This document shows, piece by piece, positions 8,499-17,824 of a DNA stretch of 64,000 nt (the first letter of the stretch is position 1; each line of letters starts with the position of its first letter). The notes beneath the pieces were generated by a model. It made no database searches, was not told the DNA's origin, and saw only the letters and a program-made list of their open reading frames with translations. The DNA comes from DASYQD01 sp963837455 (GTDB lineage: Bacteria > Acidobacteriota > Thermoanaerobaculia > Multivoradales > JAIOJS01). A program made the position numbers and the translations under genes. Location: positions 1-64,000 of the forward strand of contig CAWINM010000010.1 in NCBI GenBank assembly GCA_963837455.1, in the 5' to 3' direction.

Positions 8499-9680
8499 AT
8501 GAACGGGGCCGCGACGAGCGAGCCGCCAACGGGCGATCCGCTGCCGGGCGAGGCGAGCGTCGAGCTGCACGGCGTGAGCAAGCGCTTCGGCGGTGTCGGC
8601 GCGGTCGAGGAGGTGTCGCTCGCAATCCGCCGCGGCGAGCTCTTCTCGCTGCTCGGACCCTCGGGCTGCGGCAAGACCACGCTGCTGCGGATGATCGCCG
8701 GCCTCGAGCGGCCGAGCGCCGGCAGCATCCTCATCGAGGGCCGCGACGTCTCCGCCGAGCCACCCTACCGGCGGCCGGTCAACATGGTCTTCCAGCACTA
8801 CGCGCTCTTCCCCCACCTGACGGTGGAGGACAACGTCGCCTTCGGGCTGCGTTACCTGAAGGCAGCGGCGGGCGCGCGGCGGGTGCCGGCCGCCACGCGG
8901 GTGCGCCAGACCCTCGCGCTGGTGCGGCTGGGCGGCTTCGAGAAGCGGTTCCCGGCGCAGCTCTCGGGCGGCCAGCGCCAGCGCGTGGCGCTGGCACGCG
9001 CCCTCGCCCTCGAGCCGGCGGTGCTGCTGCTCGACGAGCCTCTCGGGGCCCTCGACCGCAAGCTGCGCGAGGAGATGCAGGTCGAGCTCAAGGACCTGCA
9101 GCACCGGCTCGGCATCACCTTCGTCTTCGTCACCCACGACCAGGAGGAGGCGCTCACGCTCAGCGACCGCATCGCGGTGATGAGCGAGGGCCGGGTGGTG
9201 CAGGTGGGGGCCGCCGCGGAGGTGTTCGAGTCCCCGCGCAGCGAGCTGGTGGCGCGGTTCATGGGGGCGAGCAACGTCTTCGTCGCCACCGTGCGGAGGG
9301 TCGCGGGGCGAGCGGTCACCGTCGAGCTGGCTGCCGGTGGTGCCTTCGAGATGTCGCTCGGCGACACCGGGTCGGCCGCCGCCGGCGAGCCGGTGCGCCT
9401 GGTGGTGCGCCCGGAGAAGCTCGCGCTACGGCGGCGCGACCTCTCGGCGCGCGGCGTCCCCTCGCTGCCGGTGACGGTCGAGGATCGTGTCTACCACGGG
9501 GCGTCGACGCAGTGGCGGGTGCGCGACGGAAGGGGTGCCGCTTACGTGGTCTCCGAGCCGAGCGCGCGCCCCTTCGCGGAGCGCGCCGGGATGGCGCTCG
9601 GCGACCGCGTGTTCCTCTGCTGGAGCCCCCGCCACGCGGTGCTGCTGCGTGACGACCCGCTACGAACGGAGAGCCCGTGA
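8499..9680 (+). CDS. potA: Polyamine-type ABC transporter ATP-binding protein
   Basis: A 393-aa importer ATPase. It has Walker A GPSGCGKTT, Q-loop VFQHYALFPHLTV, signature LSGGQRQRVALARAL, Walker B VLLLDEPLGALD and H-loop FVTHDQEEAL. A C-terminal TOBE-like regulatory domain (about residues 280-390) is typical of PotA/CysA-type subunits. The start at 8499 is the ATG best placed for the family N-terminus, though the frame is open further upstream and no clear ribosome site is seen. Its stop overlaps the next gene's GTG by 4 bp. It heads a potABCD-ordered operon for spermidine/putrescine uptake; the exact polyamine is inferred. Confidence 0.9.
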   Translation: MNGAATSEPPTGDPLPGEASVELHGVSKRFGGVGAVEEVSLAIRRGELFSLLGPSGCGKTTLLRMIAGLERPSAGSILIEGRDVSAEPPYRRPVNMVFQHYALFPHLTVEDNVAFGLRYLKAAAGARRVPAATRVRQTLALVRLGGFEKRFPAQLSGGQRQRVALARALALEPAVLLLDEPLGALDRKLREEMQVELKDLQHRLGITFVFVTHDQEEALTLSDRIAVMSEGRVVQVGAAAEVFESPRSELVARFMGASNVFVATVRRVAGRAVTVELAAGGAFEMSLGDTGSAAAGEPVRLVVRPEKLALRRRDLSARGVPSLPVTVEDRVYHGASTQWRVRDGRGAAYVVSEPSARPFAERAGMALGDRVFLCWSPRHAVLLRDDPLRTESP

Positions 9681-10582
9681 GGAGCGGTGACGCCCGTCCG
9701 CGTCGCCGGCGCGCCGCCTACCTGCTGGTGCTGCCGACCTGGGTGACGCTCGGCCTTCTTCTCCTCGTGCCGCTGCTGTTCATGCTGGCGTTGAGCTTCG
9801 CCCGGCGCGGCACCTACGGCGGGGTGGCGCCGATCGCCGACCTCGGTGGCTACCTCGCGAGCGGCGCCTTCCTCGCCAACTACCGGCGCTCGCTCGACGC
9901 CCTCTACGCCGCCATCTACTGGCGCTCGCTGTGGATGGCGCTGCTCACCACGGCGCTCTGCCTCGTCGTCAGCTACCCGGTGGCGTACCACATCGCCGTG
10001 CTCGCCCCGCGACGGCGCAAGAACCTGCTGCTGGGGCTGGTGGTGGTCCCCTTCTGGAGCAGCTTCCTCATCCGCACCTACGCCTGGATGCTGATCCTGC
10101 GCACGGAGGGGCTCGTCAACACCGTGCTGCTGCGGCTCCACCTCGTCGCGCAGCCGCTCGACCTGCTCTACAACCAGAGCGCGGTGATGATCGGCCTCGT
10201 CTACGGCGAGCTGCCGTTCATGATCCTGCCGCTCTACGCCTCGCTCGAGAAGCTCGACCGTTCGCTGCTCGAGGCCGCGGCCGACCTCGGCGCGAACCGG
10301 GTGGCGACCTTCCTCCGCGTCACCGTGCCGCTCACCCTGCCCGGCATGGTGGCCGGGCTGGTGCTGGTGTTCATCCCCTCGATCGGTCAGTTCATCGTCT
10401 CCGACCTGCTCGGCGGCGCCCGCAGCATGCTGGTGGGCAACCTCATCCAGAACCAGTTCGCCATCGCGCGCAACCAGCCGTTCGGCGCGGCGGTGGCGTT
10501 CGAGCTCACCGCCGTGGTGCTGGCGCTGCTGCTCTCCTATGCCGTCTATTCGCGCCGCCGCGGCCAGGAGGCGTTGCTGTGA
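9677..10582 (+). CDS. potB: Polyamine-type ABC transporter permease, subunit 1
   Basis: A 301-aa inner-membrane permease of the BPD_transp_1 fold with six hydrophobic helices. The EAA loop is recognisable (EAAADLGANRVATFLRVTVP). The N-terminal helix YLLVLPTWVTLGLLLLVP and the FSSFLIRTYAW-like stretch (SSFLIRTYAWMLIL) are characteristic of PotB. It starts at a GTG overlapping the potA stop by 4 bp, implying translational coupling, and partners with PotC to form the channel. Confidence 0.9.
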   Translation: MRSGDARPRRRRAAYLLVLPTWVTLGLLLLVPLLFMLALSFARRGTYGGVAPIADLGGYLASGAFLANYRRSLDALYAAIYWRSLWMALLTTALCLVVSYPVAYHIAVLAPRRRKNLLLGLVVVPFWSSFLIRTYAWMLILRTEGLVNTVLLRLHLVAQPLDLLYNQSAVMIGLVYGELPFMILPLYASLEKLDRSLLEAAADLGANRVATFLRVTVPLTLPGMVAGLVLVFIPSIGQFIVSDLLGGARSMLVGNLIQNQFAIARNQPFGAAVAFELTAVVLALLLSYAVYSRRRGQEALL

Positions 10583-11390
10583 AGGGCGGGCGCGCCGGCG
10601 CGAGCTGGAGCGCCGGCTGGTCGCCTGCCACGCCTGGCTGGTCTATGGCTTCCTCTACCTGCCGATCCTCGTGCTGGTGGGGTTCTCCTTCAACCGCGGC
10701 CGCCAGACGGCGATCTGGGAAGGCTTCACCACCGCCTGGTACGGCAGGCTGGCGCACGACGACCGCATCCTCGGCGCCGTCGGCAACACCTTGCTCGTGG
10801 CGGTGGTGACCACCGTCGGCGCCACCATCATCGGCACCCTCGCCGCGCTGGCTCTGCGCCGCCAGACCTTCCGCGGGCGGGCCGCCACGCAGGCGCTGCT
10901 GTTCCTTCCCATCATCATCCCCGAGGTGGTCTTCGGCGCCGCCCTCGTCACCTTCTTCGGCGCCATCGCGCTGCGGCTGTCGATCTGGACGGTGATCCTC
11001 GCCCACCTCGCCTTCAGCATCTCTTACGTCGCCATCGTCGTGCGGGCGCGGCTCGCGGGCCTCGACCCCGCGCTCGAGGAGGCGGCGCTCGACCTCGGCG
11101 CTACCCCTGGGGAGACCTTCCGCCGGGTGACGCTGCCGCTGATCCTGCCCGGCATCCTGGCCGGGGCGCTTCTGGTCTTCACCATCTCGGTGGACGACTA
11201 CGTGATCACCTCGTTCGTGGCCGGGGTGGGAGCCACCACCCTGCCGCTGCAGATCTACTCGATGGTCAAGGTGGGCGTCACGCCCGAGGTCAACGCCGTA
11301 TCGACGCTGCTGCTGCTCGTCACCGTCGTGCTGATCGTGGGGGCGCAGCGGCTACAGCAGCGACCGGCGGGCGGGGAGGAGGCGCGATGA
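10539..11390 (+). CDS. potC: Polyamine-type ABC transporter permease, subunit 2
   Basis: A permease of about 260-283 aa with six helices. It shows YGFLYLPILVLVGFSFN at the N-terminus and the EAA loop EEAALDLGATPGETFRRVTL, followed by GALLVFTISVDDYVITSF, all typical of PotC. The start is unclear. The only ATG in frame (10539) overlaps potB by 44 bp without a ribosome site. A GTG overlapping the potB stop at 10579 is out of frame by one base. A one-base error near 10580-10605 would join that GTG to the conserved frame. The 3' end overlaps potD by ATGA. Confidence 0.87.
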   Translation: MPSIRAAAARRRCCEGRARRRELERRLVACHAWLVYGFLYLPILVLVGFSFNRGRQTAIWEGFTTAWYGRLAHDDRILGAVGNTLLVAVVTTVGATIIGTLAALALRRQTFRGRAATQALLFLPIIIPEVVFGAALVTFFGAIALRLSIWTVILAHLAFSISYVAIVVRARLAGLDPALEEAALDLGATPGETFRRVTLPLILPGILAGALLVFTISVDDYVITSFVAGVGATTLPLQIYSMVKVGVTPEVNAVSTLLLLVTVVLIVGAQRLQQRPAGGEEAR

Positions 11391-12436
11391 GAACGACGTG
11401 GACGGCGCTGGGCCTGGCGCTCGCACTGGCCGCCTGCGCGCGGCAACCGGGAAGCGGCGGCGGTGCCGCGCCGGCCAAGCAGCTCAACCTCTACATCTGG
11501 TCGGCCTACCTGCCGGACGAGGTGATCCGCGAGTTCACCGCTCGCACCGGCATCGCGGTGCGCTTCGACCTCTACGACTCGAACGAGGCGCTGCTCGGGA
11601 AGTTGCAATCGGGAGTGGCGGACTACGACCTGGTGGTGCCCTCCGACTACATGGTGCGCATCCTCGTCGCCGAGACGCTGGTCCAGCCCCTCGACCCCAC
11701 GCGCCTGAAGAACCTCGGCAACCTCGACCCGCGCTTCCTCGACCAGGAGTTCGACCCCGGCAACCTCTACACGTTGCCCTACTTCTGGGGCACCACCGGC
11801 CTCGGCTACGACAAGGCCAAGCTGGGGCCGATCGACAGCTGGCAGGCGCTGTTCGACCCGCGCTACAAGGGCCGCATCCTCATGCTCGACGACATGCGCG
11901 AGGACTTCGCGGTGGCCCTCGAGACGCTCGGCCACTCGATCAACGAGACCGATCCCCAGGTGCTCGCCGCGGCGGCGGCGCTGCTCGAGAGGCAGAAGCC
12001 GCTGGTCAAGACCTACGACAGCGGCGACTTCGCCAACGTCCTCGCCGCCGGCGACGTCGACCTCGCGCACGGCTACAACGGCCAGCTCGCGCAGGTGGTG
12101 CGGGCGGCGCCCGAGCGGCTCGCCTACGTGGTGCCCAAGGAGGGGTGCACGCTGTGGCTCGACAACGTCGCCATCCCCACCAAGGCGCGCCACCTCGAGG
12201 CCGCCTACGCCTTCCTCGACTTCATCATGGAGCCCGAGGTCAACGCGCGCATCGTCGACGGCACCAGCTACGCCAGCGCCAACCTGCCGGCGCGCCGGCT
12301 GATCCGCCCCGAGATCCTCCACGACGCGGCGATCTTCCCCGGCGACGACGTCATCGCCCGCTGCCACCTGCTGCGCGACCTCGGCCCGGCCACCACCCTC
12401 CTCGACCGCTACTGGACCGAGATCAAGGCGAGGTAG
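11387..12436 (+). CDS. potD: Polyamine-type ABC transporter substrate-binding lipoprotein
   Basis: A 349-aa periplasmic binding protein. A lipobox (LALAAC, Cys17) predicts lipid anchoring. The mature chain begins LNLYIWSAYLPDEVI, the canonical PotD/PotF start, and continues with DLVVPSDYMV, LYTLPYFWGTTGLGYD, an LAHGYNGQLAQV-like stretch and KEGCTLWLDNVAIP, where polyamine-binding acidic and aromatic residues normally lie. The gene overlaps potC by 4 bp, completing a four-gene uptake operon. No terminator with a clear T tract follows. Confidence 0.92.
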   Translation: MRTTWTALGLALALAACARQPGSGGGAAPAKQLNLYIWSAYLPDEVIREFTARTGIAVRFDLYDSNEALLGKLQSGVADYDLVVPSDYMVRILVAETLVQPLDPTRLKNLGNLDPRFLDQEFDPGNLYTLPYFWGTTGLGYDKAKLGPIDSWQALFDPRYKGRILMLDDMREDFAVALETLGHSINETDPQVLAAAAALLERQKPLVKTYDSGDFANVLAAGDVDLAHGYNGQLAQVVRAAPERLAYVVPKEGCTLWLDNVAIPTKARHLEAAYAFLDFIMEPEVNARIVDGTSYASANLPARRLIRPEILHDAAIFPGDDVIARCHLLRDLGPATTLLDRYWTEIKAR

Positions 12437-12599
12437 GACGGCGGTGGTGGAGACTGCCGCGGCGGTCCACGCCGCGGCGCTGCGGACCGCCTCGCCGGGG
12501 CTCGCCGCCCTGGGTGTGAAACCCGCTGTGGGTCTGGCGCGTAGTGAAGCCTGGAACGCGACGCTCCACCGACCGCGAGCCACCGCTCTGGAGGTCACC

Positions 12600-13130
12600 A
12601 TGCGACGCCAACTCCCCCTCTCGGCGCTCCTGTTCGCCCTGACGCTGGTGGCAGCGAGCGCGTCAGCCACCCACGTCCACTTCTCGACCGGCGATGGCAT
12701 CGAGGTGCACGGCGACGACGTCGTCATCACCCCGGACGACGGGCCGGCGGCGGAGATCTCGCCGGGTGGCGAGCTGCGCATCGATGGCCGCCGGGTAGCC
12801 CTCGACGACCAACAGCGCCGGATGCTGGCCCGCTACAACCGCAAGGTGCACACTATCGAGAAGCACGCCATCGAGGTCGGAGTGGAGGGCGCCGGGATCG
12901 GCATCGAGGCGCTCGGCACCGTCGTCGCGGCCCTGTTCACCGGCGACGCCAGCGCGGCGGAGCGGCGCATCCAGCCGCACGCGGACCGGCTCAAGGACAA
13001 GGCCCGCCAGCTCTGTTACGAGGTCAGGTCGCTACGGACGCTGCAGGACGTCGCTGCCGGCGCCATCCCCGCCTTCCGGCCCTACGCCCTGATGGACGAC
13101 GACGCGCCCGACTGCCACGTCGACGACTGA
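12600..13130 (+). CDS. Exported YggN-like (DUF2884) protein
   Basis: A 176-aa secreted protein with a signal peptide over residues 1-23 (cleavage after SASA). The chain contains GELRIDGRRVALDDQQRRML, closely resembling the YggN/DUF2884 pattern (DG-x-L-x-(I/V)-DG-(R/K)-x-(V/L)-x-L). It then has a helical region with an AGIGIEALGTVVAALF segment and a Cys pair (C141, C173). Function in the family is unknown. The start at 12600 follows GGAGGTCACC. It is a single gene after the pot operon, convergent with the AlaX gene. Confidence 0.7.
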   Translation: MRRQLPLSALLFALTLVAASASATHVHFSTGDGIEVHGDDVVITPDDGPAAEISPGGELRIDGRRVALDDQQRRMLARYNRKVHTIEKHAIEVGVEGAGIGIEALGTVVAALFTGDASAAERRIQPHADRLKDKARQLCYEVRSLRTLQDVAAGAIPAFRPYALMDDDAPDCHVDD

Positions 13131-13307
13131 GGCAGGACTGCGGGTGCGGTGGCTCGACGGCGAGTCGTCTTCTCGGCGACGCGAGCGCCCGTGCCGCGGT
13201 CGAGCACAACGGCAGCGACCCGGTCGGTCACCTCGCCAGCGGGCCTTCGCTGGGATGGGTGCGTTGCACTCCGCAGGGGGGAGCCTGCGGGCTCGTACCG
13301 AGCATCT

Positions 13308-14510
13308 CTAGCCCGCTCCAGCGACCGCCGCGCGCAGCTCCTCGACCAGCGCGCCGCGGCCGGCGAGCGAGCTCGCCTTGCCCTGGAAGGCGCGGCCCGA
13401 GCCGCCGCCGCGACCCTCCAGCGCCGCCGCGGCGCGCGTGCCCAGCGCCTTGAGGTCGACCGTCGCCCCCGCCTGCGCGGCGAGCGCGAAGACCGTCGTG
13501 CCGCCACCGGTGGCGGTGAGCAGGGCTAGCGCCGCCCCCGGCTGCGCCGCGAAGCCGGCCGCCACCCGCTGCAGGAAGGCGCCATCGGCGTCGTCGAAGT
13601 GGGCCTCGACGAGGCCGCCGTGGGCCGCCGCCGCCGTCAGCCGGCCGACCTCGGCGTCGGCGAGGCGCTCGAGGAGGTGCCGGCGCGTCCGCTCGCTGGC
13701 GTGCAGCTGGGCGACTTTCGCCGCCGCCGCCGTCACCAGCTCGTCGTCGGCGGCCTCCAGGGTGCGGCGCAGCGCCTCGGTGCGCGCCTCATGCGCCGCC
13801 AGGCGCGCGCGCACGCGGCCGCCGGCGACCCAGTAGAGGCGCGCGCCGCCGCGCATCGGCTCGCTGCCGAGCAGCTTCACGCACTCGATCTCCGCCGTCG
13901 ACGCCAGGTGCGTGCCGCCGCAAGTGTTGAGGTCGATGCCGGCAATCTCCACCAGGCGGACGTCCCCGACGTGCCCGGCGGGCAGGCCGCGGCTGCGCAC
14001 GGCGAGGCCCGCGAGCGCCTCCGGCGGCACGCGGCGCGCGCTCACCGGCCGCGCCGCGCGCACCTCGGCGGCGATGGCCTCCTCGAGCTCGGCGAGGTGC
14101 TCGGCGGGCAGGGCGGGGGCTGCCAGCTCGACGTCGCAGGTGGCGGCGCCGAGGTGGAAGGAGGTGGTTTGCCAGCCGAAGCGGTCGGCGGCGAGCGCCG
14201 ACAGCAGGTGCTGCGCGGTGTGCTGCTGCATGTGGTCGAAGCGCCGTTTCCAGTCGAGGCGCAGCCGCGCCGGCCCGGGAGCGATCGCGGCGGCGAGGTA
14301 GTGGACGACCTCGCCGTCGCGGCGCTGCACGTCCTCCACCGCCACCTCGCCGAGCCAGCCACGATCGGCGGGTTGCCCGCCGCCCTCCGGGTAGAGCACG
14401 GTGTCGGAGAGCCGGGCCCAGGGGCGGTGACCGTCGACGCCGGCGGCGAGCACCTCGACCTCGAGCTCGCGCAGGCGCGGGTCGCGCTCGTAGGCGAGGA
14501 GGGGTGTCAT
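13308..14510 (-). CDS. Alanyl-tRNA editing protein with DHHA1-like C-terminus (AlaX-L type)
   Basis: A 400-aa relative of the alanyl-tRNA synthetase editing domain. Residues 1-100 form the barrel (DTVLYPEGGGQPADRG). The zinc-binding set is intact: HMQQHTAQH (H-x3-H within HTAQH) and the CGGTH motif. Residues 240-400 match the DHHA1-like C-terminal domain that ends long AlaX forms (GGGTTVFALAAQ, GGGSGRAFQGKA). The protein hydrolyses mischarged Ser-tRNA(Ala) (and sometimes Gly-tRNA(Ala)) in trans. The start at 14510 was set by the conserved MTPLL-Y start; the frame is open upstream to 14603. It is divergent from serA. Confidence 0.9.
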   Translation of the reverse strand: MTPLLAYERDPRLRELEVEVLAAGVDGHRPWARLSDTVLYPEGGGQPADRGWLGEVAVEDVQRRDGEVVHYLAAAIAPGPARLRLDWKRRFDHMQQHTAQHLLSALAADRFGWQTTSFHLGAATCDVELAAPALPAEHLAELEEAIAAEVRAARPVSARRVPPEALAGLAVRSRGLPAGHVGDVRLVEIAGIDLNTCGGTHLASTAEIECVKLLGSEPMRGGARLYWVAGGRVRARLAAHEARTEALRRTLEAADDELVTAAAAKVAQLHASERTRRHLLERLADAEVGRLTAAAAHGGLVEAHFDDADGAFLQRVAAGFAAQPGAALALLTATGGGTTVFALAAQAGATVDLKALGTRAAAALEGRGGGSGRAFQGKASSLAGRGALVEELRAAVAGAG

Positions 14511-14665
14511 GGCGGGATCGTACCCTCTCGCGCCGCCCGGTCCGCCGAGCGGCGGCCAGGCGGCGGCACGCAGCGACCGCGCTGACGGCGCCGCAGCCGC
14601 CAACCTGGGTTACTGTCGTCGCGGCGCCCGCGCGCCTCGCCAACCACCGACCGGAGGGCCCGCCG

Positions 14666-15884
14666 ATGATCGTCCTCGTCGCCGACAAGTTCCCCCAGGA
14701 GGGGCTCGAGCAGCTGCGCGCCACCGGTGCCGAGGTGGTGTTCCAGCCCGACGCCAAGGGAGACACGCTCACCAGCGCGGTCCGTGACTCGGGTGCCGAG
14801 GTGCTGGTGGTGCGCAGCACCGAGGTGGCTGCCGCGGCGCTGCGTGCCGGGCAGCTCGGCCTCGTGGTGCGGGCCGGTGCGGGCACCAACACCATCGACG
14901 TGGCGACCGCGTCCGAGCTCGGCATCTACGTCGCCAACTGCCCGGGGAAGAACTCGATCGCCGTCGCCGAGCTCGCCCTCGGCGCTGATCCTGGCGCTCG
15001 ACCGGCGGCTGGTCGACAACGCCGTCGACCTGCGCAACGGGGTGTGGAACAAGAAGGAGTACGCCAGGCGGAGGGGATCTTCGGCCGCACGCTGGGGGTC
15101 GTCGGCACGGGCATCGATCGGCCGCGAGGTGATCGCCCGCGGGCGCGCCTTCGGCATGAAGGTGGTGGCCTGGAGCCGGTCGCTCACGCCGCCGAGCGGG
15201 CGGAGTCGCTGGGCGCCGAGTGGTTGGGACCACGCCGGCGGCGGTGGCGGCGGCCGCCGACGTCGTCAGCGTGCACCTCGCCCTCAAGCCCGAGACCCGC
15301 GGCCTCGTCGGCAAGGCCTTCTTCACTGCCTTGAAGCCGGGCGCCATCTTCGTCAACACCTCGCGCGCCGAGGTGGTGGACGAGGCAGCGCTGCTCGCAG
15401 CGGCGATCGAGAGGAAGCAGTCCGCGCCGGGCTCGACGTCTTCGCCGGCGAGCCCGCCGGCGGCACCGGCAAGCGTGGAGAGCGAGCTCTTTCGCGAGCC
15501 GGGCATCATCGGCACGCACCACATCGGCGCCTCCACCGAGCAGGCACAGGCGGCGATCGCCGGGGAGACAGTGCGCATCGTCCGCGAGTACATGGCAGAC
15601 GGCGGCGTCCCCAACGTGCGTCAACCTTGCGCGGCGCACGCCGGCGACGTACCTGCTGGTGGTGCGCCATCGCGACCGCGTCGGGGTGCTCGCCGCACGT
15701 CTTCGGCAGCCTGCGCGCCGCCGGCATCAACGCCCAGCAGACGGAGAACATCGTCTTCGACGGCGCCGCCGCGGCGATGGCGCGCATCCAGCTCGACCAG
15801 GCACCGCCGGCGGCGACGCTCGAGGCGATCCGGGGCGGCTCCGAGGACGTCATCGACCTCAAGCTGGTGGAGATCCCCGCCTGA
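14666..15884 (+). pseudogene. serA: D-3-phosphoglycerate dehydrogenase, multiply frameshifted
   Basis: The pieces together cover a whole SerA: substrate-binding N-terminus (MIVLVADKFPQEGLEQL), AGAGTNTIDV, the Rossmann motif GRTLGVVGTG, KVVAWSRSL, VSVHLALKPETRGLVG, NTSRAEVVDEAALL, catalytic-loop GTHHIGAST, and a C-terminal ACT-like domain (RHRDRVGVLAA, AGINAQQTENIVFDGA). They lie in three frames with at least eight single-base shifts (near 14985, 15065, 15110, 15185, 15235, 15420, 15475, 15620-15690). SerA makes 3-phosphohydroxypyruvate for serine synthesis and is rarely dispensable. With conserved residues untouched between shifts, sequence error is the likelier cause; true inactivation remains possible. 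It starts at 14666 after CGGAGGG. Confidence 0.85.
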
Positions 15885-16032
15885 GCAGCGGCGTCGCGAG
15901 CGGCGCCTCGGAGCCTCGAGCGCGTGGCCGGCGAACCGTGTCGCGGTCGCCGGAGCGGCGCCGACCCCTGTGCTAGGCTCGCTGCCTTGCCGGCGCGGGG
16001 GGCGCCGGCGGTGGCAGCACCAGGGAGCGACC

Positions 16033-16365
16033 ATGGCCGAGAAGAAGACCGATGGCGGTGGCGACAAGCTGGGGGAGGCACGCGAGCGGCTGAGCGAGGT
16101 CGCCCGCGGCGCCGGCGAGCGCTACCAGAAGGTGGCAGAGGAGATGCGGCGCGAGGCCGAGCGCGCCACCCAGGCGGCACGCGAGAAGGTCGACACCGCG
16201 GTGGCCGGCCTCCGCCAGGGCTACGGCAAGGTGAGCAAGAACGTCGGCAATCTCACCGAGGACCTCGCCGATTTCGTGCGCGACAACCCGGCGCGATCGC
16301 TGCTCATCGCCGCCGGCATCGGCTTCCTCGTCGGCCTGCTGTTCCGCCGCTCGAGCGACGACTAA
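16033..16365 (+). CDS. DUF883/ElaB-YqjD-like membrane-anchored protein
   Basis: A 110-aa protein made of a long amphipathic, Lys/Arg/Glu-rich helix (residues 5-80, coiled-coil-like heptads) followed by NPARSLLIAAGIGFLVGLLF, a single C-terminal membrane anchor ending in Arg-Arg. This layout is that of the YqjD/ElaB/DUF883 family, inner-membrane proteins that in E. coli bind ribosomes in stationary phase. Function here is inferred from architecture only. It starts at 16033 after GGGAGCGACC, and a small membrane protein follows after 8 bp. Confidence 0.75.
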   Translation: MAEKKTDGGGDKLGEARERLSEVARGAGERYQKVAEEMRREAERATQAAREKVDTAVAGLRQGYGKVSKNVGNLTEDLADFVRDNPARSLLIAAGIGFLVGLLFRRSSDD

Positions 16366-16373
16366 GCCCGACC

Positions 16374-16652
16374 GTGAGCGCCCCCGCGAGCCCCGCCGCC
16401 GCGCGCGAGCCCGCCGCCGCGCGCGAGCCCGACCTCGGTGAAGAGCTGCTCGACGAGCTGTTCCCGGCCGGGTTCGACTGGCGGCAGCTGGTGGGGCGCT
16501 ACCCGCGCGCCTCGGTGGCCCTGGCGCTGGCGGCCGGCTTCTGGCTGGGCCGCCGCAAGAGCGACCTCGTGCTGGCGGCGGCCGGCAGCTACATCGCAGC
16601 CCAGGTGGGCGACGCCGTCGTCGGTCTCGGCGAGCCTGGCCGTCGCGGCTGA
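16374..16652 (+). CDS. Small membrane-associated hypothetical protein
   Basis: A 92-aa protein starting at GTG 16374, 8 bp after the DUF883 gene. The N-terminus carries a perfect duplicated hexapeptide AAAREP, an acidic stretch follows (DLGEELLDELF), and then come two hydrophobic segments (ASVALALAAGFWLGR and LVLAAAGSYIAAQVGDAVV). It looks like a companion of the DUF883 protein, perhaps a related membrane anchor. No family is recognised. The TTG of the metallophosphoesterase follows 20 bp later, so the three genes may be one operon. Confidence 0.6.
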   Translation: MSAPASPAAAREPAAAREPDLGEELLDELFPAGFDWRQLVGRYPRASVALALAAGFWLGRRKSDLVLAAAGSYIAAQVGDAVVGLGEPGRRG

Positions 16653-16672
16653 GCGCCGGCGGGACGCCGCCG

Positions 16673-17512
16673 TTGCGCCATCTGCTCCACATCTCCGACG
16701 TCCATTTCGGGCCCCCGCATCGGCCCGAGCTCGCCGAGAAGGTGCTCTCCTTCGCGGCGCAGCGGCGCCCCGACGCGGTGGTGCTCTCCGGCGACCTCAC
16801 CCAGCGCGCCAAGCCGAGCCAGTTCCAGGAGGCGCGGCGCTTCGTCGACCGCCTGGCGGCCCCGGTGCTGGTGGTACCCGGCAATCACGACGTCCCGCTC
16901 TACCGTTTCTGGGAGCGCACGCTGGCACCGTTCGCCGCCTACCAGCGCCACTTCGCGCGCGAGCTCGAGCCGACCTGGCGTGACGACGAGCTGCTGCTGG
17001 TCGGCATCAATACCGCCCACGGCTGGACCCTCAAGGAGGGGCGGGTGCGCCTGCACCGCCTGCACGAGCTGGCGCAGCTGATCGAGGCGGCGCCGCCGAG
17101 CCTCTTCAAAGTGGTGGTGGCGCACCACCACATGACGCCGCCGCCGCGCTTCGGCACCCAGACGGTGGCTTCCAACGCCCGCGAGGCGATCGCCACCTTC
17201 TCGACGGCCGGCGTCGACCTGGTGCTGTCGGGCCACCAGCACCAGACCTACGTCGCCACCTCCGAGGAGTTCTACCCCAGCGGCCGCCCGCCGGTGATCA
17301 TCCTCCACGCCGGCACCACCACCAGCAGCCGCGGCCGCGGCAGCGAGCTCGACCGCAACACCTTCAACTGGATCCGCGTCGACGAGCGCTCGCTGCGCGT
17401 GTCGCACTACCACTTCGAGCCGTTGCTCGACGAGTTCGTCGAGATCAGCCGCCACGCCTATCCGCGTCGGACCTGCCAACCGTACCGCCTGCTGGCCGGG
17501 GACGGCGAGTGA
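16673..17512 (+). CDS. Calcineurin-like metallophosphoesterase (CpdA-like)
   Basis: A 279-aa metallophosphoesterase with all metal-binding blocks: HISDVHFG (D-x-H), VLSGDLTQRA (GD), PGNHD, VVVAHHHM and GHQHQTY (GHxH). Length and motif spacing fit the CpdA/3',5'-cAMP phosphodiesterase group, although substrate cannot be read from sequence. The frame begins at a TTG (16673), 20 bp after the previous gene; no better start matches the conserved RHLLHISD start. It is probably cytoplasmic, with no signal peptide. Confidence 0.82.
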   Translation: MRHLLHISDVHFGPPHRPELAEKVLSFAAQRRPDAVVLSGDLTQRAKPSQFQEARRFVDRLAAPVLVVPGNHDVPLYRFWERTLAPFAAYQRHFARELEPTWRDDELLLVGINTAHGWTLKEGRVRLHRLHELAQLIEAAPPSLFKVVVAHHHMTPPPRFGTQTVASNAREAIATFSTAGVDLVLSGHQHQTYVATSEEFYPSGRPPVIILHAGTTTSSRGRGSELDRNTFNWIRVDERSLRVSHYHFEPLLDEFVEISRHAYPRRTCQPYRLLAGDGE

Positions 17513-17570
17513 AGCGCACGCTATCATGGCCCGCGGCACCGCCCGTCAGGGATCGTGCAGAGGAGGAGCC

Positions 17571-17819
17571 ATGGCTGTCGACTGGGAGATTCTCGAGGTC
17601 ATCGGAAGCGAGACGGATGCCGAGCTGGTGTGCGGCTTCCTCGAGAGCCGGGGCGTGCCTTGCCGCGTCGACTCGGCTTACTCGCATGAGTTCCCGGCGC
17701 CCATGACCTCGCTCGGCGAGGTGCGGGTGGAGGTGCCCGGCGACCGCATCGCCGAGGCCCGGCGCCTGCTCGAGGAGAGCGACCTGAGGCCAGCGCGCGA
17801 AGACGGGGAGGCCGACTAG
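17571..17819 (+). CDS. DUF2007-like small protein
   Basis: An 82-aa cytoplasmic protein with the DUF2007 (putative signal-transducing protein) pattern: an N-terminal WEILEVIGSETDAELVCGFL helix-strand start, a central GVPCRVDS, and VRVEVPGDRIAEARRLLEE at the end, a ferredoxin-like half fold. The start at 17571 has an ideal AGGAGGAGCC ribosome site; an upstream ATG at 17526 does not. It ends 5 bp before the kinase gene, so co-transcription is likely. Confidence 0.7.
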   Translation: MAVDWEILEVIGSETDAELVCGFLESRGVPCRVDSAYSHEFPAPMTSLGEVRVEVPGDRIAEARRLLEESDLRPAREDGEAD

Positions 17820-17824
17820 GCGGC

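Noticed and set aside
6820..8502. 560-codon plus-strand open frame
   Set aside because: Antisense to the YihY gene, compositionally biased, and without a ribosome site.
12444..12599. Longer N-terminus for the YggN-like protein
   Set aside because: The upstream in-frame start would bury the clear signal peptide; ATG 12600 has a proper ribosome site.
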